DNA of 42,980 nucleotides from an uncultured Tenacibaculum sp. (GCA_947498055.1 CANMJA010000036.1:1-42980), one strand, 5' to 3'. Positions 1 to 7,849 are shown, counted from the stretch's first letter. The notes: a model not told the origin generated them from the letters alone. Translations and numbers: made by a program.

Positions 1-45
1 AATAGTCTTTGACGTGTTGCCCCTATGGGGCTAATCTGAAAATCA

Positions 46-73
46 AAGCCTCCGTTTCTAACGGAGGTTTTTT
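46..73 (+). terminator. Intrinsic terminator of an upstream gene outside the window
   Basis: A 7-bp stem (CCTCCGT at 49-55, ACGGAGG at 61-67) with a 5-base loop is followed by a T run on the plus strand. It would end a plus-strand transcript that starts left of the window. No gene is visible in the remaining bases 1-45. Confidence 0.6.
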
Positions 74-92
74 ACTTGCATTTTTTTTATCA

Positions 93-115
93 ATAAGTCG
101 AGTTATAACCATATT
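93..115. repeat. Intergenic repeat, copy 1 of 2
   Basis: A 23-base segment with core CGAGTTATAACCATATT matches 24939-24961 with one mismatch (T98 against C24944). In both places it follows a long T run and lies in non-coding DNA. Function unknown; a dispersed chromosomal repeat is the simplest reading. Confidence 0.5.
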
Positions 116-131
116 CTACTTTGTAAATAAT

Positions 132-178
132 AAAAGCACCAAAGATGTTTTTCTCTTTAGTGCTTTTTATCTTTTTTT
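132..178 (-). terminator. Terminator downstream of murA
   Basis: Arms 132-144 and 155-167 (AAAAGCACCAAAG and CTTTAGTGCTTTT) form a 13-bp hairpin with one mismatch, flanked by A and T runs on both sides, so it could act in both directions. It begins 23 bases past the murA stop. Confidence 0.65.
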
Positions 179-200
179 TCAAAAAATATTGAATGTATCT

Positions 201-1514
201 TTAATCTTCTATTCTTTCAATTTTAGCTCCAATAGCTTTTAAACGTTCTACAATGCGCTCGTATCCTCTATCTATTTGTTCTATATTATGGATAATACTA
301 GTTCCTTTTGCAGATAAAGCTGCTATTAACAATGAAATACCAGCACGTATATCTGGAGAAGTCATTTTAGTAGCTTTTAATTGTGATTGGCGATTATGCC
401 CTATCACTGTTGCTCTGTGCGGGTCGCATAAAATAACTTTTGCTCCCATATCAATTAGTTTATCTACAAAAAACAAACGGCTTTCAAACATTTTTTGATG
501 AATTAACACCGTTCCTTTTGCTTGTGTAGCTACTACCAATACAATACTTAGTAAATCTGGAGTAAAACCTGGCCAAGGAGCATCTGCAACTGTTAATACA
601 GATCCGTCTATATAATTTTGAATTTCATAGGAATCTTGAGAAGGAATGTAAATATCGTCCCCTTTTTTCTCTAAATTAATTCCTAACTTTCTAAAAACAT
701 CTGGTATTTGTCCTAAGTTTTTCCAGGAAACATCTTTAATAGTAAGTTCCGATTGTGTCATTGCTGCCATACCAATCCAACTTCCTATTTCTATCATATC
801 TGGTAAAACTCTATGTTCACAACCTCCTAACACTTTTACCCCTTCAATGGTCAATAAATTAGACCCTACTCCAGAAATTTTAGCTCCCATGCTATTCAAC
901 ATTTTAGATAATTGTTGAATATAAGGTTCACAAGCTGCATTGTATATGGTTGTAGTTCCTTTAGCTAATACAGCTGCCATTAAAATATTTGCCGTTCCTG
1001 TTACAGAAGCTTCATCTAACAACATATCCGTACCTACTAACCCATCTGGCGCTTCTACCCCGTAAAAATATTCTTCTCTATTATAACGGAACTTTGCTCC
1101 TAAATTGATAAATCCTTCAAAATGTGTATCTAACCTTCTCCTTCCTATTTTATCTCCTCCAGGTCTAGGAATATATCCTTTTCCAAAACGAGCTAATAAA
1201 GGACCTACAATCATTATAGAACCTCTTAAAGAGCTTCCGTCTCTTTTAAATTCTGGACTTTCTAAATAGTTTAAATTAATTTCGTCTGCTTGGAAACTAT
1301 AAGAATTTGGACCTAATTTTTCTATTTTTACTCCTAATTCTCCTAGAATAAAAATAAGCTTGTTAACATCTATAATATCAGGTACGTTATTAATAGTAAT
1401 TTTTTGAGAAGTAAGTAATACAGCGCAAACTATTTGTAACGCTTCATTTTTTGCGCCTTGTGGTGTAATAATTCCATTAAGCTTGTGCCCTCCTTCTATT
1501 TTAAATGATGCCAT
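201..1514 (-). CDS. murA: UDP-N-acetylglucosamine 1-carboxyvinyltransferase MurA
   Basis: Cytoplasmic enzyme of the first committed step of peptidoglycan synthesis: transfers enolpyruvate from PEP to UDP-GlcNAc. The 437 residues are full length for the family. The substrate-binding Lys-Asn pair is at 22-23 (AKNEALQ), and the two inside-out alpha/beta domains run through to a C-terminal segment ending IERIED. In the mobile active-site loop the usual cysteine (Cys115 of E. coli, in PGGCAIGARP) is replaced by Asp121 in PGGDKIGRRR. MurA enzymes with Asp here are known to be insensitive to fosfomycin, so intrinsic resistance is predicted by inference. The ATG at 1514 directly follows the stop of the DUF4290 gene, which implies co-transcription; a terminator follows at 132-178. 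Confidence 0.96.
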   Translation of the reverse strand: MASFKIEGGHKLNGIITPQGAKNEALQIVCAVLLTSQKITINNVPDIIDVNKLIFILGELGVKIEKLGPNSYSFQADEINLNYLESPEFKRDGSSLRGSIMIVGPLLARFGKGYIPRPGGDKIGRRRLDTHFEGFINLGAKFRYNREEYFYGVEAPDGLVGTDMLLDEASVTGTANILMAAVLAKGTTTIYNAACEPYIQQLSKMLNSMGAKISGVGSNLLTIEGVKVLGGCEHRVLPDMIEIGSWIGMAAMTQSELTIKDVSWKNLGQIPDVFRKLGINLEKKGDDIYIPSQDSYEIQNYIDGSVLTVADAPWPGFTPDLLSIVLVVATQAKGTVLIHQKMFESRLFFVDKLIDMGAKVILCDPHRATVIGHNRQSQLKATKMTSPDIRAGISLLIAALSAKGTSIIHNIEQIDRGYERIVERLKAIGAKIERIED

Positions 1515-2156
1515 TTATTTTTTGCGATTTTTATTATGTTTGTTATTGGTTTGTTTTTTCTTTCCTTGAGCAGCACCTCTCGATCTTAATAAACTTTTTG
1601 TATCTACTAATTCGTCCTCTTTTCCTCTATAATCAATTTTAGCATCCGATAATTCAAATAAATGCTGAAAAATTACCTCATCATCTACATTATCTTTATT
1701 CCAATTTAGATAACATTTTTTCATATGATTAGCAATTGTGTATACTAATGCTTCTTTCTTTTCTCCTTCTTCCCATGTTAAAACAATATCGATCATTGTT
1801 TGAATATTAGTACCATAAAAACGATACTTAGAAGCCGATTTAGGATAAGGAAGTGATTTTGGTTTTTCTCTTAACTCTTCTTTAGATGGTTGTTCGTAAG
1901 GAGATTCTACATCTAATTTAAAATCAGACATAATGTGTAATTGATCCCATAATTTATGTTTAAAATCAGGTACATCTCTTAAGTGGGGTTGTAAATTTCC
2001 CATTACATCTATAATAGCTTTCGCCATTGTATTTCGTTCTTCTTGTGTAGGTAATTCTACACAATGATTCACTAATTGTTGTATATGTCTACCGTATTCT
2101 GGTATTATTAATTTTGTTCTTTCTGAATTGTATTGTAAATCAAACGTCATTTTCAA
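1515..2156 (-). CDS. DUF4290 family protein
   Basis: A 213-residue soluble protein that I recognise as the Bacteroidota-restricted DUF4290 family, whose biochemical role is unknown to me. The body is hydrophilic and probably helical, with no signal peptide or membrane segment. The last 25 residues are very basic (GKKKQTNNKHNKNRKK), which could contact nucleic acid, but this is only inference. The stop abuts the murA start with zero spacing; this DUF4290-murA pairing is, as I recall, common in Flavobacteriaceae, so a shared transcript is likely. The ATG at 2156 is the first start in the frame. Confidence 0.85.
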   Translation of the reverse strand: MKMTFDLQYNSERTKLIIPEYGRHIQQLVNHCVELPTQEERNTMAKAIIDVMGNLQPHLRDVPDFKHKLWDQLHIMSDFKLDVESPYEQPSKEELREKPKSLPYPKSASKYRFYGTNIQTMIDIVLTWEEGEKKEALVYTIANHMKKCYLNWNKDNVDDEVIFQHLFELSDAKIDYRGKEDELVDTKSLLRSRGAAQGKKKQTNNKHNKNRKK

Positions 2157-2184
2157 TATGTATTTGTTGCAAAGTAATAATTAA

Positions 2185-2220
2185 TTACGAATTATAAATT
2201 ATGATTTTTATAATTCGTAA
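2185..2220. repeat. 12-bp perfect inverted repeat upstream of the DUF4290-murA operon
   Basis: TTACGAATTATA at 2185-2196 is exactly mirrored by TATAATTCGTAA at 2209-2220, with a 12-base AT-rich spacer. It lies 28 bases upstream of the DUF4290 ATG. It could be an operator-type site or a T-less hairpin; nothing decides between them. Confidence 0.45.
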
Positions 2221-2372
2221 GGATTGATTGAGTATTTGATTAAATTTAATCAAACTCTAATATTTTTCATATAAATAAATTTAATTATCTATTATTTATT
2301 CTATACCCGTTGTGCATTTAGTAATTTTAATAGCACTAAATGTAAGTTCGAGCACTTTTGAGGTAAAAAAAG

Positions 2373-2417
2373 TGTATCGAGAACTATTTTAGAACTAAAA
2401 TGATGATTCTCGATACA
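2373..2417. repeat. Hairpin element TGTATCGAGAA / TTCTCGATACA
   Basis: Perfect 11-bp arms at 2373-2383 and 2407-2417 enclose a 23-base loop that is itself palindromic (ATTTTAGAACTAAAAT). T runs lie outside the arms in both directions, so it may terminate the relic at 2431-2760 on the minus strand. Whether it is also a dispersed chromosomal element cannot be seen from one copy. Confidence 0.5.
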
Positions 2418-2430
2418 ATTTTTCTCTATT

Positions 2431-2760
2431 TTATTCCGAAAAATCACTACCATTAACATCTTTTTTTGTTCGTGTTACTTTTCTTTTTATTGCTGCTGCT
2501 TCATATGCCAATAATTTAGAATTTTCTTCTAAAAATACAGACACAAAACCTGTTCCTGTAGCTATTAAATCATTAAGATCTAAAAAAGTAATGTTATCTA
2601 GTTTTAATTCTTCAATATTTTAAATAGAATTAACAATAGGTCTTGTAAATTCATTTAATGTTTCTTTAAAAGCGCTTAATTGAAAAATATCTATTTCTAG
2701 TTGTTGATCGTTTTTAAAATTTCTTTCTATTGTTGTTCGATAAAAACTAATAAATCCCAT
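2431..2760 (-). pseudogene. Unrecognised small gene interrupted by an in-frame stop
   Basis: Reading from the ATG at 2760 gives 46 residues beginning MGFISFYRTTIERNF, then a TAA at 2620-2622, and then 62 more codons in the same frame to a TAA at 2431-2433. The second part starts KIEELKLDNITFLDLNDL and has no ATG to restart from. Both parts have gene-like amino-acid composition, which suggests one former protein of about 109 residues broken by a point change in the codon after Ser-Ile. I do not recognise the family. A hairpin follows at 2373-2417. A functional protein by readthrough is possible but unlikely. Confidence 0.5.
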
Positions 2761-2917
2761 TTTTAATTCTCTGTAGTCAGTAAAACCGCTGTTTTTTATT
2801 TTTTAAAAAAGTAAGACCCTCAATTTAAGTGAATTATATTTTCATTTGTTATGACAATTTCCGCGTATTTACTTCTTTGAGGTATTTTTAGCAAAATTTT
2901 TCATATCAGTAAATAAT

Positions 2918-2938
2918 CCTCGGGGCAAGCCCACGAAG
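2918..2938 (-). repeat. REP-like hairpin 1
   Basis: On the minus strand this reads CTTCGTGGGCTTGCCCCGAGG: a GGGC/GCCC stem extended by CTTCG/CGAGG with one bulged base and a TT loop. It is GC-rich in AT-rich surroundings and shares the GC-TT-GC tip with the hairpin at 3008-3023. Confidence 0.45.
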
Positions 2939-3007
2939 TATTCAACGGAAGAAAGTTTATTTTTAGTTTTATGAAAACCTAAGGTTTTCAAACTTTCCTT
3001 TCAACCA

Positions 3008-3023
3008 CCGACGCAAGCATCGG
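3008..3023 (-). repeat. REP-like hairpin 2
   Basis: On the minus strand CCGATGCTTGCGTCGG folds into a 7-bp stem with a TT loop and one G-T pair. It has the same GC-TT-GC tip as the hairpin at 2918-2938, 70 bases away, giving a REP-pair layout. Confidence 0.45.
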
Positions 3024-3093
3024 GAAATTCTAATTGATTAAATCTGAGATAATAACTTAGTAATTTCCCTTTTGATTTTACTTGTTATTAAAA

Positions 3094-4281
3094 TTACTGA
3101 ATACTTGGTATTTCTACTAATTCATTAACATCTAGATCATAATCAATTCCTTCCACTTTAAATCCAAATAAATTAAAGAAATCATTACTATATCCTTCTA
3201 AATCTCCAATTTCAGTTAGGTTATCTGTTTCTGCTTTTTCCCAAAGTTCTGTAATTTCTGCCTGCACATCTTCTCGCATTTCCCAATCGTCGATTCTTAT
3301 TCTTCCTTTATCATCTAAATCTAAGCTTCCTCCAAATAAACGTTCGCTATACAAACGTTGAATTTGCTCTATACAACCTTCATGAATTCCCTTTTCTTTC
3401 ATTACTTTAAATAATAATGATATATATAATGGAATTACAGGAATTGCAGAGCTTGCCTGCGTAACTAATGCTTTATTTACAGAAACATATGCCTTACCTC
3501 CTATCGATTTTAAATCGTCTGTAATAGTAAAAGCGGTTGCTTCTAAATCATCTTTTGCAGCTCCAATAGTTCCTTTTCTGTAAACAGCCTCTGTTAATGA
3601 TGGTCCTATGTATGAATAGGCAACTGTTGTAGCACCTTCTGCTAATAAATTTTCATTACTTAAAGCATCTATCCACATTTTCCAATCTTCACCTCCCATT
3701 ACAGTGACGGTATTAGCAATATCGTTTCCTTCTGCTGGTTTTATGGAAACTTCTGATACTTTGCCTGTATGAAAATCGACTGTTTTATTGGAAAACTCTT
3801 GTCCGATTGGCTTTAAAACTGATTTGAATCGTTTACCAGATTCAGGATGCGTTCTTACAGGCGAAGCCAAGCTATAGATAATTAAATCTATTTGTCCTAA
3901 ATCTTCTTTTATTAAGTTAATTACTTGTTCTTTAATTTCTTTTGAAAAAGCATCACCATTAATACTTTTAGCATATAAACCTGCTTTAGCAGCTTCTTTT
4001 TCAAAAGCTGCCGTATTATAAAATCCTGGAGAAGCCGGTCTTCCTTCACTTGCTGGTTTATCAAAGAAAACTCCAATAGTAGCAGCATCTGAACCAAATG
4101 CACTGGTAATTCTTGAAGCTAATCCAAAACCAGTTGAAGAACCTATTACTAATACTTTTTTAGCGCCTTCTATTTTACCTTTAGATTTTATATACTCTAT
4201 TTGATTTTTCACGTTTTGTTCGCAACCTACAGGATGCGATGTTAAACAGATAAACCCTCTAGTTCTTGGTTCTATTATCAT
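3094..4281 (-). CDS. fabV: Trans-2-enoyl-ACP/CoA reductase FabV
   Basis: NAD(P)H-dependent reductase that completes the elongation cycle of type II fatty acid synthesis in the cytoplasm; FabV is the triclosan-tolerant alternative to FabI. The 395 residues match the family length. The N-terminal cofactor motif GSSTGFG is at 47-53. The hallmark Tyr-X8-Lys active site is complete: Tyr234 and Lys243 in VYRKGTIGAAK. The family N-terminus (IIEPRTRGFICLTSHPVGC) supports the ATG at 4281. The gene stands alone: the upstream neighbour is divergent, and the downstream region is the decayed 2157-3093 stretch. No other enoyl-ACP reductase is seen in this window. Confidence 0.95.
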   Translation of the reverse strand: MIIEPRTRGFICLTSHPVGCEQNVKNQIEYIKSKGKIEGAKKVLVIGSSTGFGLASRITSAFGSDAATIGVFFDKPASEGRPASPGFYNTAAFEKEAAKAGLYAKSINGDAFSKEIKEQVINLIKEDLGQIDLIIYSLASPVRTHPESGKRFKSVLKPIGQEFSNKTVDFHTGKVSEVSIKPAEGNDIANTVTVMGGEDWKMWIDALSNENLLAEGATTVAYSYIGPSLTEAVYRKGTIGAAKDDLEATAFTITDDLKSIGGKAYVSVNKALVTQASSAIPVIPLYISLLFKVMKEKGIHEGCIEQIQRLYSERLFGGSLDLDDKGRIRIDDWEMREDVQAEITELWEKAETDNLTEIGDLEGYSNDFFNLFGFKVEGIDYDLDVNELVEIPSIQ

Positions 4282-4496
4282 TATTATTGTTGTTTGTTTT
4301 GATTATTTGGTTGATAAAAGTATTAAATAGTTTTTAATTAAAATCTGACATAATAAAAAATTGAATCTATTCGTAGGTTAAGTTCTACAATAAATTCTCC
4401 CTTTAGCCTTTGATTAAAATTAAATACGACATCCTTTTTTTATTATTTTTTAAAATAAAATCATTATTTTTATAACAATTAACTAAATTTAAAACA

Positions 4497-4643
4497 ATGT
4501 TTGAAACAGTATCTAATCTAAAAAATGTTCATATCTTAAGTAAAGAAGAACAAAAAAAGACTATTGGTAAAAATGTATGCATTTGCCCAGAAAACCCTAT
4601 ATCTTGCATCGTACAATCTTTTTGTGACACAAAAGAGTATTAA
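4497..4643 (+). CDS. Small Cys-rich peptide with a bacteriocin-type leader
   Basis: A 48-codon frame on the plus strand between two minus-strand genes. Residues 1-25 (MFETVSNLKNVHILSKEEQK then KTIGK) resemble the double-glycine-type leaders of Bacteroidota secreted peptides: an N-terminal 'L-K-x-V' stretch, then 'LSKEEQK', then a Gly near residue 24, here GK instead of GG. The remaining 23 or so residues hold four cysteines (28, 30, 37, 43) and two prolines, and are not basic. A strong terminator follows within 10 bases. No modification enzyme, peptidase-ABC exporter or immunity gene is adjacent. A secreted peptide or signal is inferred; a chance small frame cannot be ruled out. Confidence 0.6.
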   Translation: MFETVSNLKNVHILSKEEQKKTIGKNVCICPENPISCIVQSFCDTKEY

Positions 4644-4650
4644 AAATAAA

Positions 4651-4684
4651 AAAACATAATCATTTATGATGATTATGTTTTTTT
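4651..4684. terminator. Bidirectional terminator
   Basis: Perfect 10-bp arms ACATAATCAT (4654-4663) and ATGATTATGT (4669-4678) with a 5-base loop, an A run before and a T run after. It serves the plus-strand peptide gene and the minus-strand purC partner, whose stop codon (4673-4675) lies inside the second arm. Confidence 0.75.
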
Positions 4685-5047
4685 ATCTTCACAAGAATCA
4701 CTAATTCTTTGCCCAATCATATTTAAAATTCTCTTATTAAATTCCGAGTCATTTTCTTTATACACTAAAAATTCTTCTTGTGTAAACTGACCAATAATTA
4801 AACCTAGTAATTGATTTCTTAAAACAGTATTCTTTTTTATTATTGTAGTAATTTCTTGTTGAAAACTCTCTTTTTTAATTTCTGCGATACTTATTTTTTG
4901 TTTATTACAGAAATGAAAAAACATACTAATTATAAGATTGTGTTGTAATTTTAAAACAGGTCGTAGTGTTACATTCTGAAAATTTTCTTCTGTTATTTTA
5001 GAAGATAAATTTAAAACAGGACGAATAGTTAGTCTTTTATCTTGCAT
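4673..5047 (-). CDS. Conserved hypothetical protein, purC partner
   Basis: A 124-residue protein of a small family found, as I recall, in Flavobacteriaceae and sometimes carrying a 'glyoxalase' label, although no glyoxalase motif is visible here. The phrase 'TxRPVLxL' occurs twice near the N-terminus (residues 7-13 and 27-33), then a mostly helical region ends with NKRILNMIGQRI. No signal peptide or membrane segment. The start overlaps the end of purC by 11 bases, so translation is probably coupled. The stop lies within the terminator hairpin. Function unknown. Confidence 0.75.
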   Translation of the reverse strand: MQDKRLTIRPVLNLSSKITEENFQNVTLRPVLKLQHNLIISMFFHFCNKQKISIAEIKKESFQQEITTIIKKNTVLRNQLLGLIIGQFTQEEFLVYKENDSEFNKRILNMIGQRISDSCEDKKT

Positions 5048-5987
5048 TTAAAAATTGTGCTACATTTTTATCTATACGATTCAAAATATCGCTTGTTTCA
5101 CCTTTTTTAAACTTTTCTCCTATTATTTGTTCATACAATTCAATATAGCGATTGGAAATTTCGCTGATTTTTTCGTCAGACATTTCAGGAATTTCTTGTC
5201 CTTCTTTTCCCTGAAATCCATTTTCTATTAGCCATTGACGTACAAACTCTTTAGAGAGTTGCTTTTGTTTTTCTCCTTTCTCTTGACGCTTTTCATAACC
5301 TTCTTCATAAAAATATCTTGATGAATCTGGTGTATGAATTTCATCAATTAATACTATTTTTCCACTTTTGGTTTTTCCGAATTCATATTTTGTATCTACT
5401 AAAATTAACCCACGTTTTTTGGCTATTTCTGTTCCTCTAGCAAACAATTTTCTGGTATAATCTTCTAAAATGATATAATCTTTTTCAGATACAATTCCTT
5501 TTGCTAAAATTTCTTCTCTAGAAATATCTTCATCATGTTCTCCATTATCTGCTTTAGTAGATGGTGTTATAATTGGTGTTGGAAATTTGTCATTCTCTTT
5601 TAAGCCTTCAGGCATTGCTACTCCACACAATGTTCTTTTACCCGCTTTATACTCTCTTGCTGCATGCCCTGATAGATATCCACGAATTACCATTTCTACT
5701 TTAAAAGGTTCACATAAATGACCAATGGCAACATTTTCATCTGGATTTGCTAGTAACCAATTCGGAACAATATCTTCTGTATCCTTCATCATTTTAGTAG
5801 CAATTTGATTTAAAATTTGTCCTTTAAATGGTATTTGACGAGGCATAATTACATCAAAAGCAGATAAACGATCTGATGCTATCATTACTAATAACTCTTC
5901 GTTAATATTGTATACTTCTCTTACTTTTCCTTTGTATACTGATTTTTGTTTAGGAAAGTTAAAGTTGGTGTTGTTAATTGTATTCAT
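5037..5987 (-). CDS. purC: Phosphoribosylaminoimidazole-succinocarboxamide synthase (SAICAR synthase)
   Basis: Joins aspartate to CAIR with ATP in de novo purine synthesis. The 316 residues make this the longer type, like the yeast enzyme, rather than the roughly 237-residue E. coli form. The N-terminal SVYKGKVREVYNI motif and the internal 'DEIHTPDSSRYF' segment are characteristic. The ATG at 5987 is preceded by a TACTTTTG box at 6008-6015, giving a short 5' leader. It overlaps the downstream 124-residue gene by 11 bases. No other purine genes are nearby. Confidence 0.96.
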   Translation of the reverse strand: MNTINNTNFNFPKQKSVYKGKVREVYNINEELLVMIASDRLSAFDVIMPRQIPFKGQILNQIATKMMKDTEDIVPNWLLANPDENVAIGHLCEPFKVEMVIRGYLSGHAAREYKAGKRTLCGVAMPEGLKENDKFPTPIITPSTKADNGEHDEDISREEILAKGIVSEKDYIILEDYTRKLFARGTEIAKKRGLILVDTKYEFGKTKSGKIVLIDEIHTPDSSRYFYEEGYEKRQEKGEKQKQLSKEFVRQWLIENGFQGKEGQEIPEMSDEKISEISNRYIELYEQIIGEKFKKGETSDILNRIDKNVAQFLNAR

Positions 5988-6007
5988 TGTGTTGCGTTGT
6001 TGTAGCG

Positions 6008-6015
6008 CAAAAGTA
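6008..6015 (-). promoter_or_regulatory. Probable -7 promoter element of purC
   Basis: TACTTTTG on the minus strand fits the Bacteroidota TAnnTTTG box and lies 21 bases upstream of the purC ATG. No clear TTG box was seen at the -33 position. Confidence 0.45.
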
Positions 6016-6073
6016 AACTTTTTAATCTTTTTTTGGAATTGTTTTTTATAGAGGAATATTATTTATTACAGAA

Positions 6074-6790
6074 TTAATCTTTACGAATTCTTTTCAACCC
6101 AATCCATTCATGATCAATATCTTTCATTAATAATGCACTATCAAATTTCACAGACCCTTTTGGAAAAATACGCTCATCTTCAAAAAAACTAGACTTTACT
6201 CTTTCAACATTTAAAAGTGAAACTTTCCATTTAAATACCCTTAATTTAAGTCCATCGAAATTATTTTTGCAAGGTGAATATCCTATAGATCCTTTTTCAA
6301 AAAAAGCAGATATATCTTCTATATTTTCAAAGACACTTCCTTTATTCCAAACATTGGTTTCTTTTGCTTTAATGGATAGAGATGTTTTGTCTTCACTTAC
6401 AAAACCAACTTCATAATTACCTTCTTTTTCATTTACAGTAAAATCTGCCAAATGATGAACTCCAGGAAATATGGTTCCTCCTGCTAAAGAATTTATTTTT
6501 GAAGAAGTATCTCTTCTTGGTATATAAACACCTTCTTTAATAATTCCATTTTCTAACCATTCTACAGCAATTCTATGCGCTCCATTTTCTGAAGAAATTC
6601 CAATTTGCTTTGGTAATCCTTTTGGTCTAATTTGTTTTAATCTTATTAAACAAATACCAGCTATACCTTTTCCATTTATTAATTTTGGCTTAAAAGGTTT
6701 GGGTAAATAGTTCTCTAATGTTTTTTTATCAATTTGATAGTTAATTAAAATCCGCCTATCTATTACGCCTTTTATCGTTGGTATTTTCAT
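6074..6790 (-). CDS. DUF2071 (YqjF-like) family protein
   Basis: A 238-residue cytoplasmic protein recognised by the N-terminal pattern 'LINYQIDKKTLENYLP...FKPKLINGKG' followed by 'AGICLIRLKQIRPKGLP', which is typical of the DUF2071 family of unknown function. No signal peptide or membrane segment is present. The basic N-terminus and the ATG at 6790 fit the family start. It sits between phoH and purC on the same strand with gaps of 48 and 86 bases, so it could be co-transcribed with phoH. Role unknown; the fold is thought to be a ligand-binding beta-barrel, which is inference. Confidence 0.8.
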   Translation of the reverse strand: MKIPTIKGVIDRRILINYQIDKKTLENYLPKPFKPKLINGKGIAGICLIRLKQIRPKGLPKQIGISSENGAHRIAVEWLENGIIKEGVYIPRRDTSSKINSLAGGTIFPGVHHLADFTVNEKEGNYEVGFVSEDKTSLSIKAKETNVWNKGSVFENIEDISAFFEKGSIGYSPCKNNFDGLKLRVFKWKVSLLNVERVKSSFFEDERIFPKGSVKFDSALLMKDIDHEWIGLKRIRKD

Positions 6791-6838
6791 TTCAATTTAA
6801 ACCATTATTTTTCTATAAAATTTTAGACTAAGTAACAA

Positions 6839-7792
6839 CTACTCTGTCTCAATACTCTTATATGCTTTAATTATCTTCTTCACTAAACGATGGCGAACTA
6901 CGTCTTTATCATCTAAATAAATTTGACCAATACCATCAATGCTTTTTAAAGCCAATAAAGACTCTTTTAGTCCAGAAACTTGCTTTCTTGGTAAATCTAT
7001 TTGACCAGGGTCTCCTGTAATTATAAACTTTGCATGCTTTCCCATTCGGGTTAAAAACATTTTCATTTGCGCATGCGTGGTATTTTGTGCTTCATCTAAA
7101 ATTACAAAAGCATTATCTAATGTTCTACCTCTCATAAACGCTAAAGGTGCTATTTGAATGGTTCCATTTTCTAAATAAGCTTGTAATTTTTCTGACGGAA
7201 TCATATCTCTTAATGCATCGTATAAAGGTTGCATATACGGATCTAATTTTTCTTTTAAATCTCCTGGTAAAAAACCAAGGTTTTCACCAGATTCTACTGC
7301 TGGCCTTGTTAAAATTATTCTACGTACATCTTTCTCTTTCAAAGCTTTTACTGCCAATGCTACTGCAGTGTATGTTTTTCCCGTTCCTGCAGGGCCAACA
7401 GCAAATAGTAAATCATTTTTACTCATTAAAGCCACCAACTTTCGCTGATTCTCTGTTTGAGGGGTAATCACTTTTCCATTTACTCCATGTACTAACACAT
7501 CGCTTTTATTCCCTAATTTCCTTTCTATTTCTTCTTTTCCGTTAGAAGTTAAAATACGTTCAATACTATTTTCATCTAGTTTATTATACTTATTAAAGTA
7601 TTTAATTAAACTATTTAATCGTTTTTCAAACTCATCTAAGATTTCTTTATCTCCATAAATTTTTAGTTTATTTCCTCTAGCAACAATTTTAATTTTAGGA
7701 AAATATGTTTTTAATAAAGATATTGTTCTGTTTTCTGCACCAAAAAATTCATTTGGATTAATTTCTGTTAATTCAATAACTCTCTCGTTCAA
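6839..7792 (-). CDS. phoH: PhoH family protein (PhoH-like ATPase)
   Basis: A cytoplasmic P-loop ATPase of the PhoH/YbeZ group, linked in other bacteria to RNA metabolism and ribosome maturation with YbeY. The 317 residues contain an N-terminal region (about 1-100) with a KH-like segment, then the ATPase domain with Walker A GPAGTGKT at 133-140, the conserved ILTRPAVESGENLGFLPGD stretch at 160-178, Walker B VILDEAQN at 230-237 and TGDPGQIDLP at 259-268. Length and motif order are normal for the family. It is divergent from the SAM hydrolase family gene, with 115 bases between the two starts. Confidence 0.94.
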   Translation of the reverse strand: MNERVIELTEINPNEFFGAENRTISLLKTYFPKIKIVARGNKLKIYGDKEILDEFEKRLNSLIKYFNKYNKLDENSIERILTSNGKEEIERKLGNKSDVLVHGVNGKVITPQTENQRKLVALMSKNDLLFAVGPAGTGKTYTAVALAVKALKEKDVRRIILTRPAVESGENLGFLPGDLKEKLDPYMQPLYDALRDMIPSEKLQAYLENGTIQIAPLAFMRGRTLDNAFVILDEAQNTTHAQMKMFLTRMGKHAKFIITGDPGQIDLPRKQVSGLKESLLALKSIDGIGQIYLDDKDVVRHRLVKKIIKAYKSIETE

Positions 7793-7849
7793 ATGCTTAA
7801 ATTTTAATTTTATTATGCTTAAATGTAAGGATTATTTTATTCATTTGTG

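Larger units (their letters stand above)
2761..3093. other. Non-coding stretch with REP-like hairpins
   Basis: No credible reading frame was found in these 333 bases. They hold two short hairpins of the same design (annotated separately at 2918-2938 and 3008-3023) and between them a small palindrome GAAAACC-TAA-GGTTTTC at 2973-2989. The side next to 3094 is simple AT-rich intergenic DNA following fabV. Confidence 0.5.

Noticed and set aside
9..242. 77-codon plus-strand frame at the window start
   Set aside because: It runs through two terminator hairpins and the end of murA in antisense; no protein-like pattern.
3921..4103. 60-codon second frame inside fabV
   Set aside because: Same strand, wrong frame; composition (Leu/Lys runs) is a by-product of the fabV codons.
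7147..7467. 106-codon plus-strand frame within phoH
   Set aside because: Antisense to the conserved ATPase core; Leu/Phe-rich composition typical of antisense reading in AT-rich genes.
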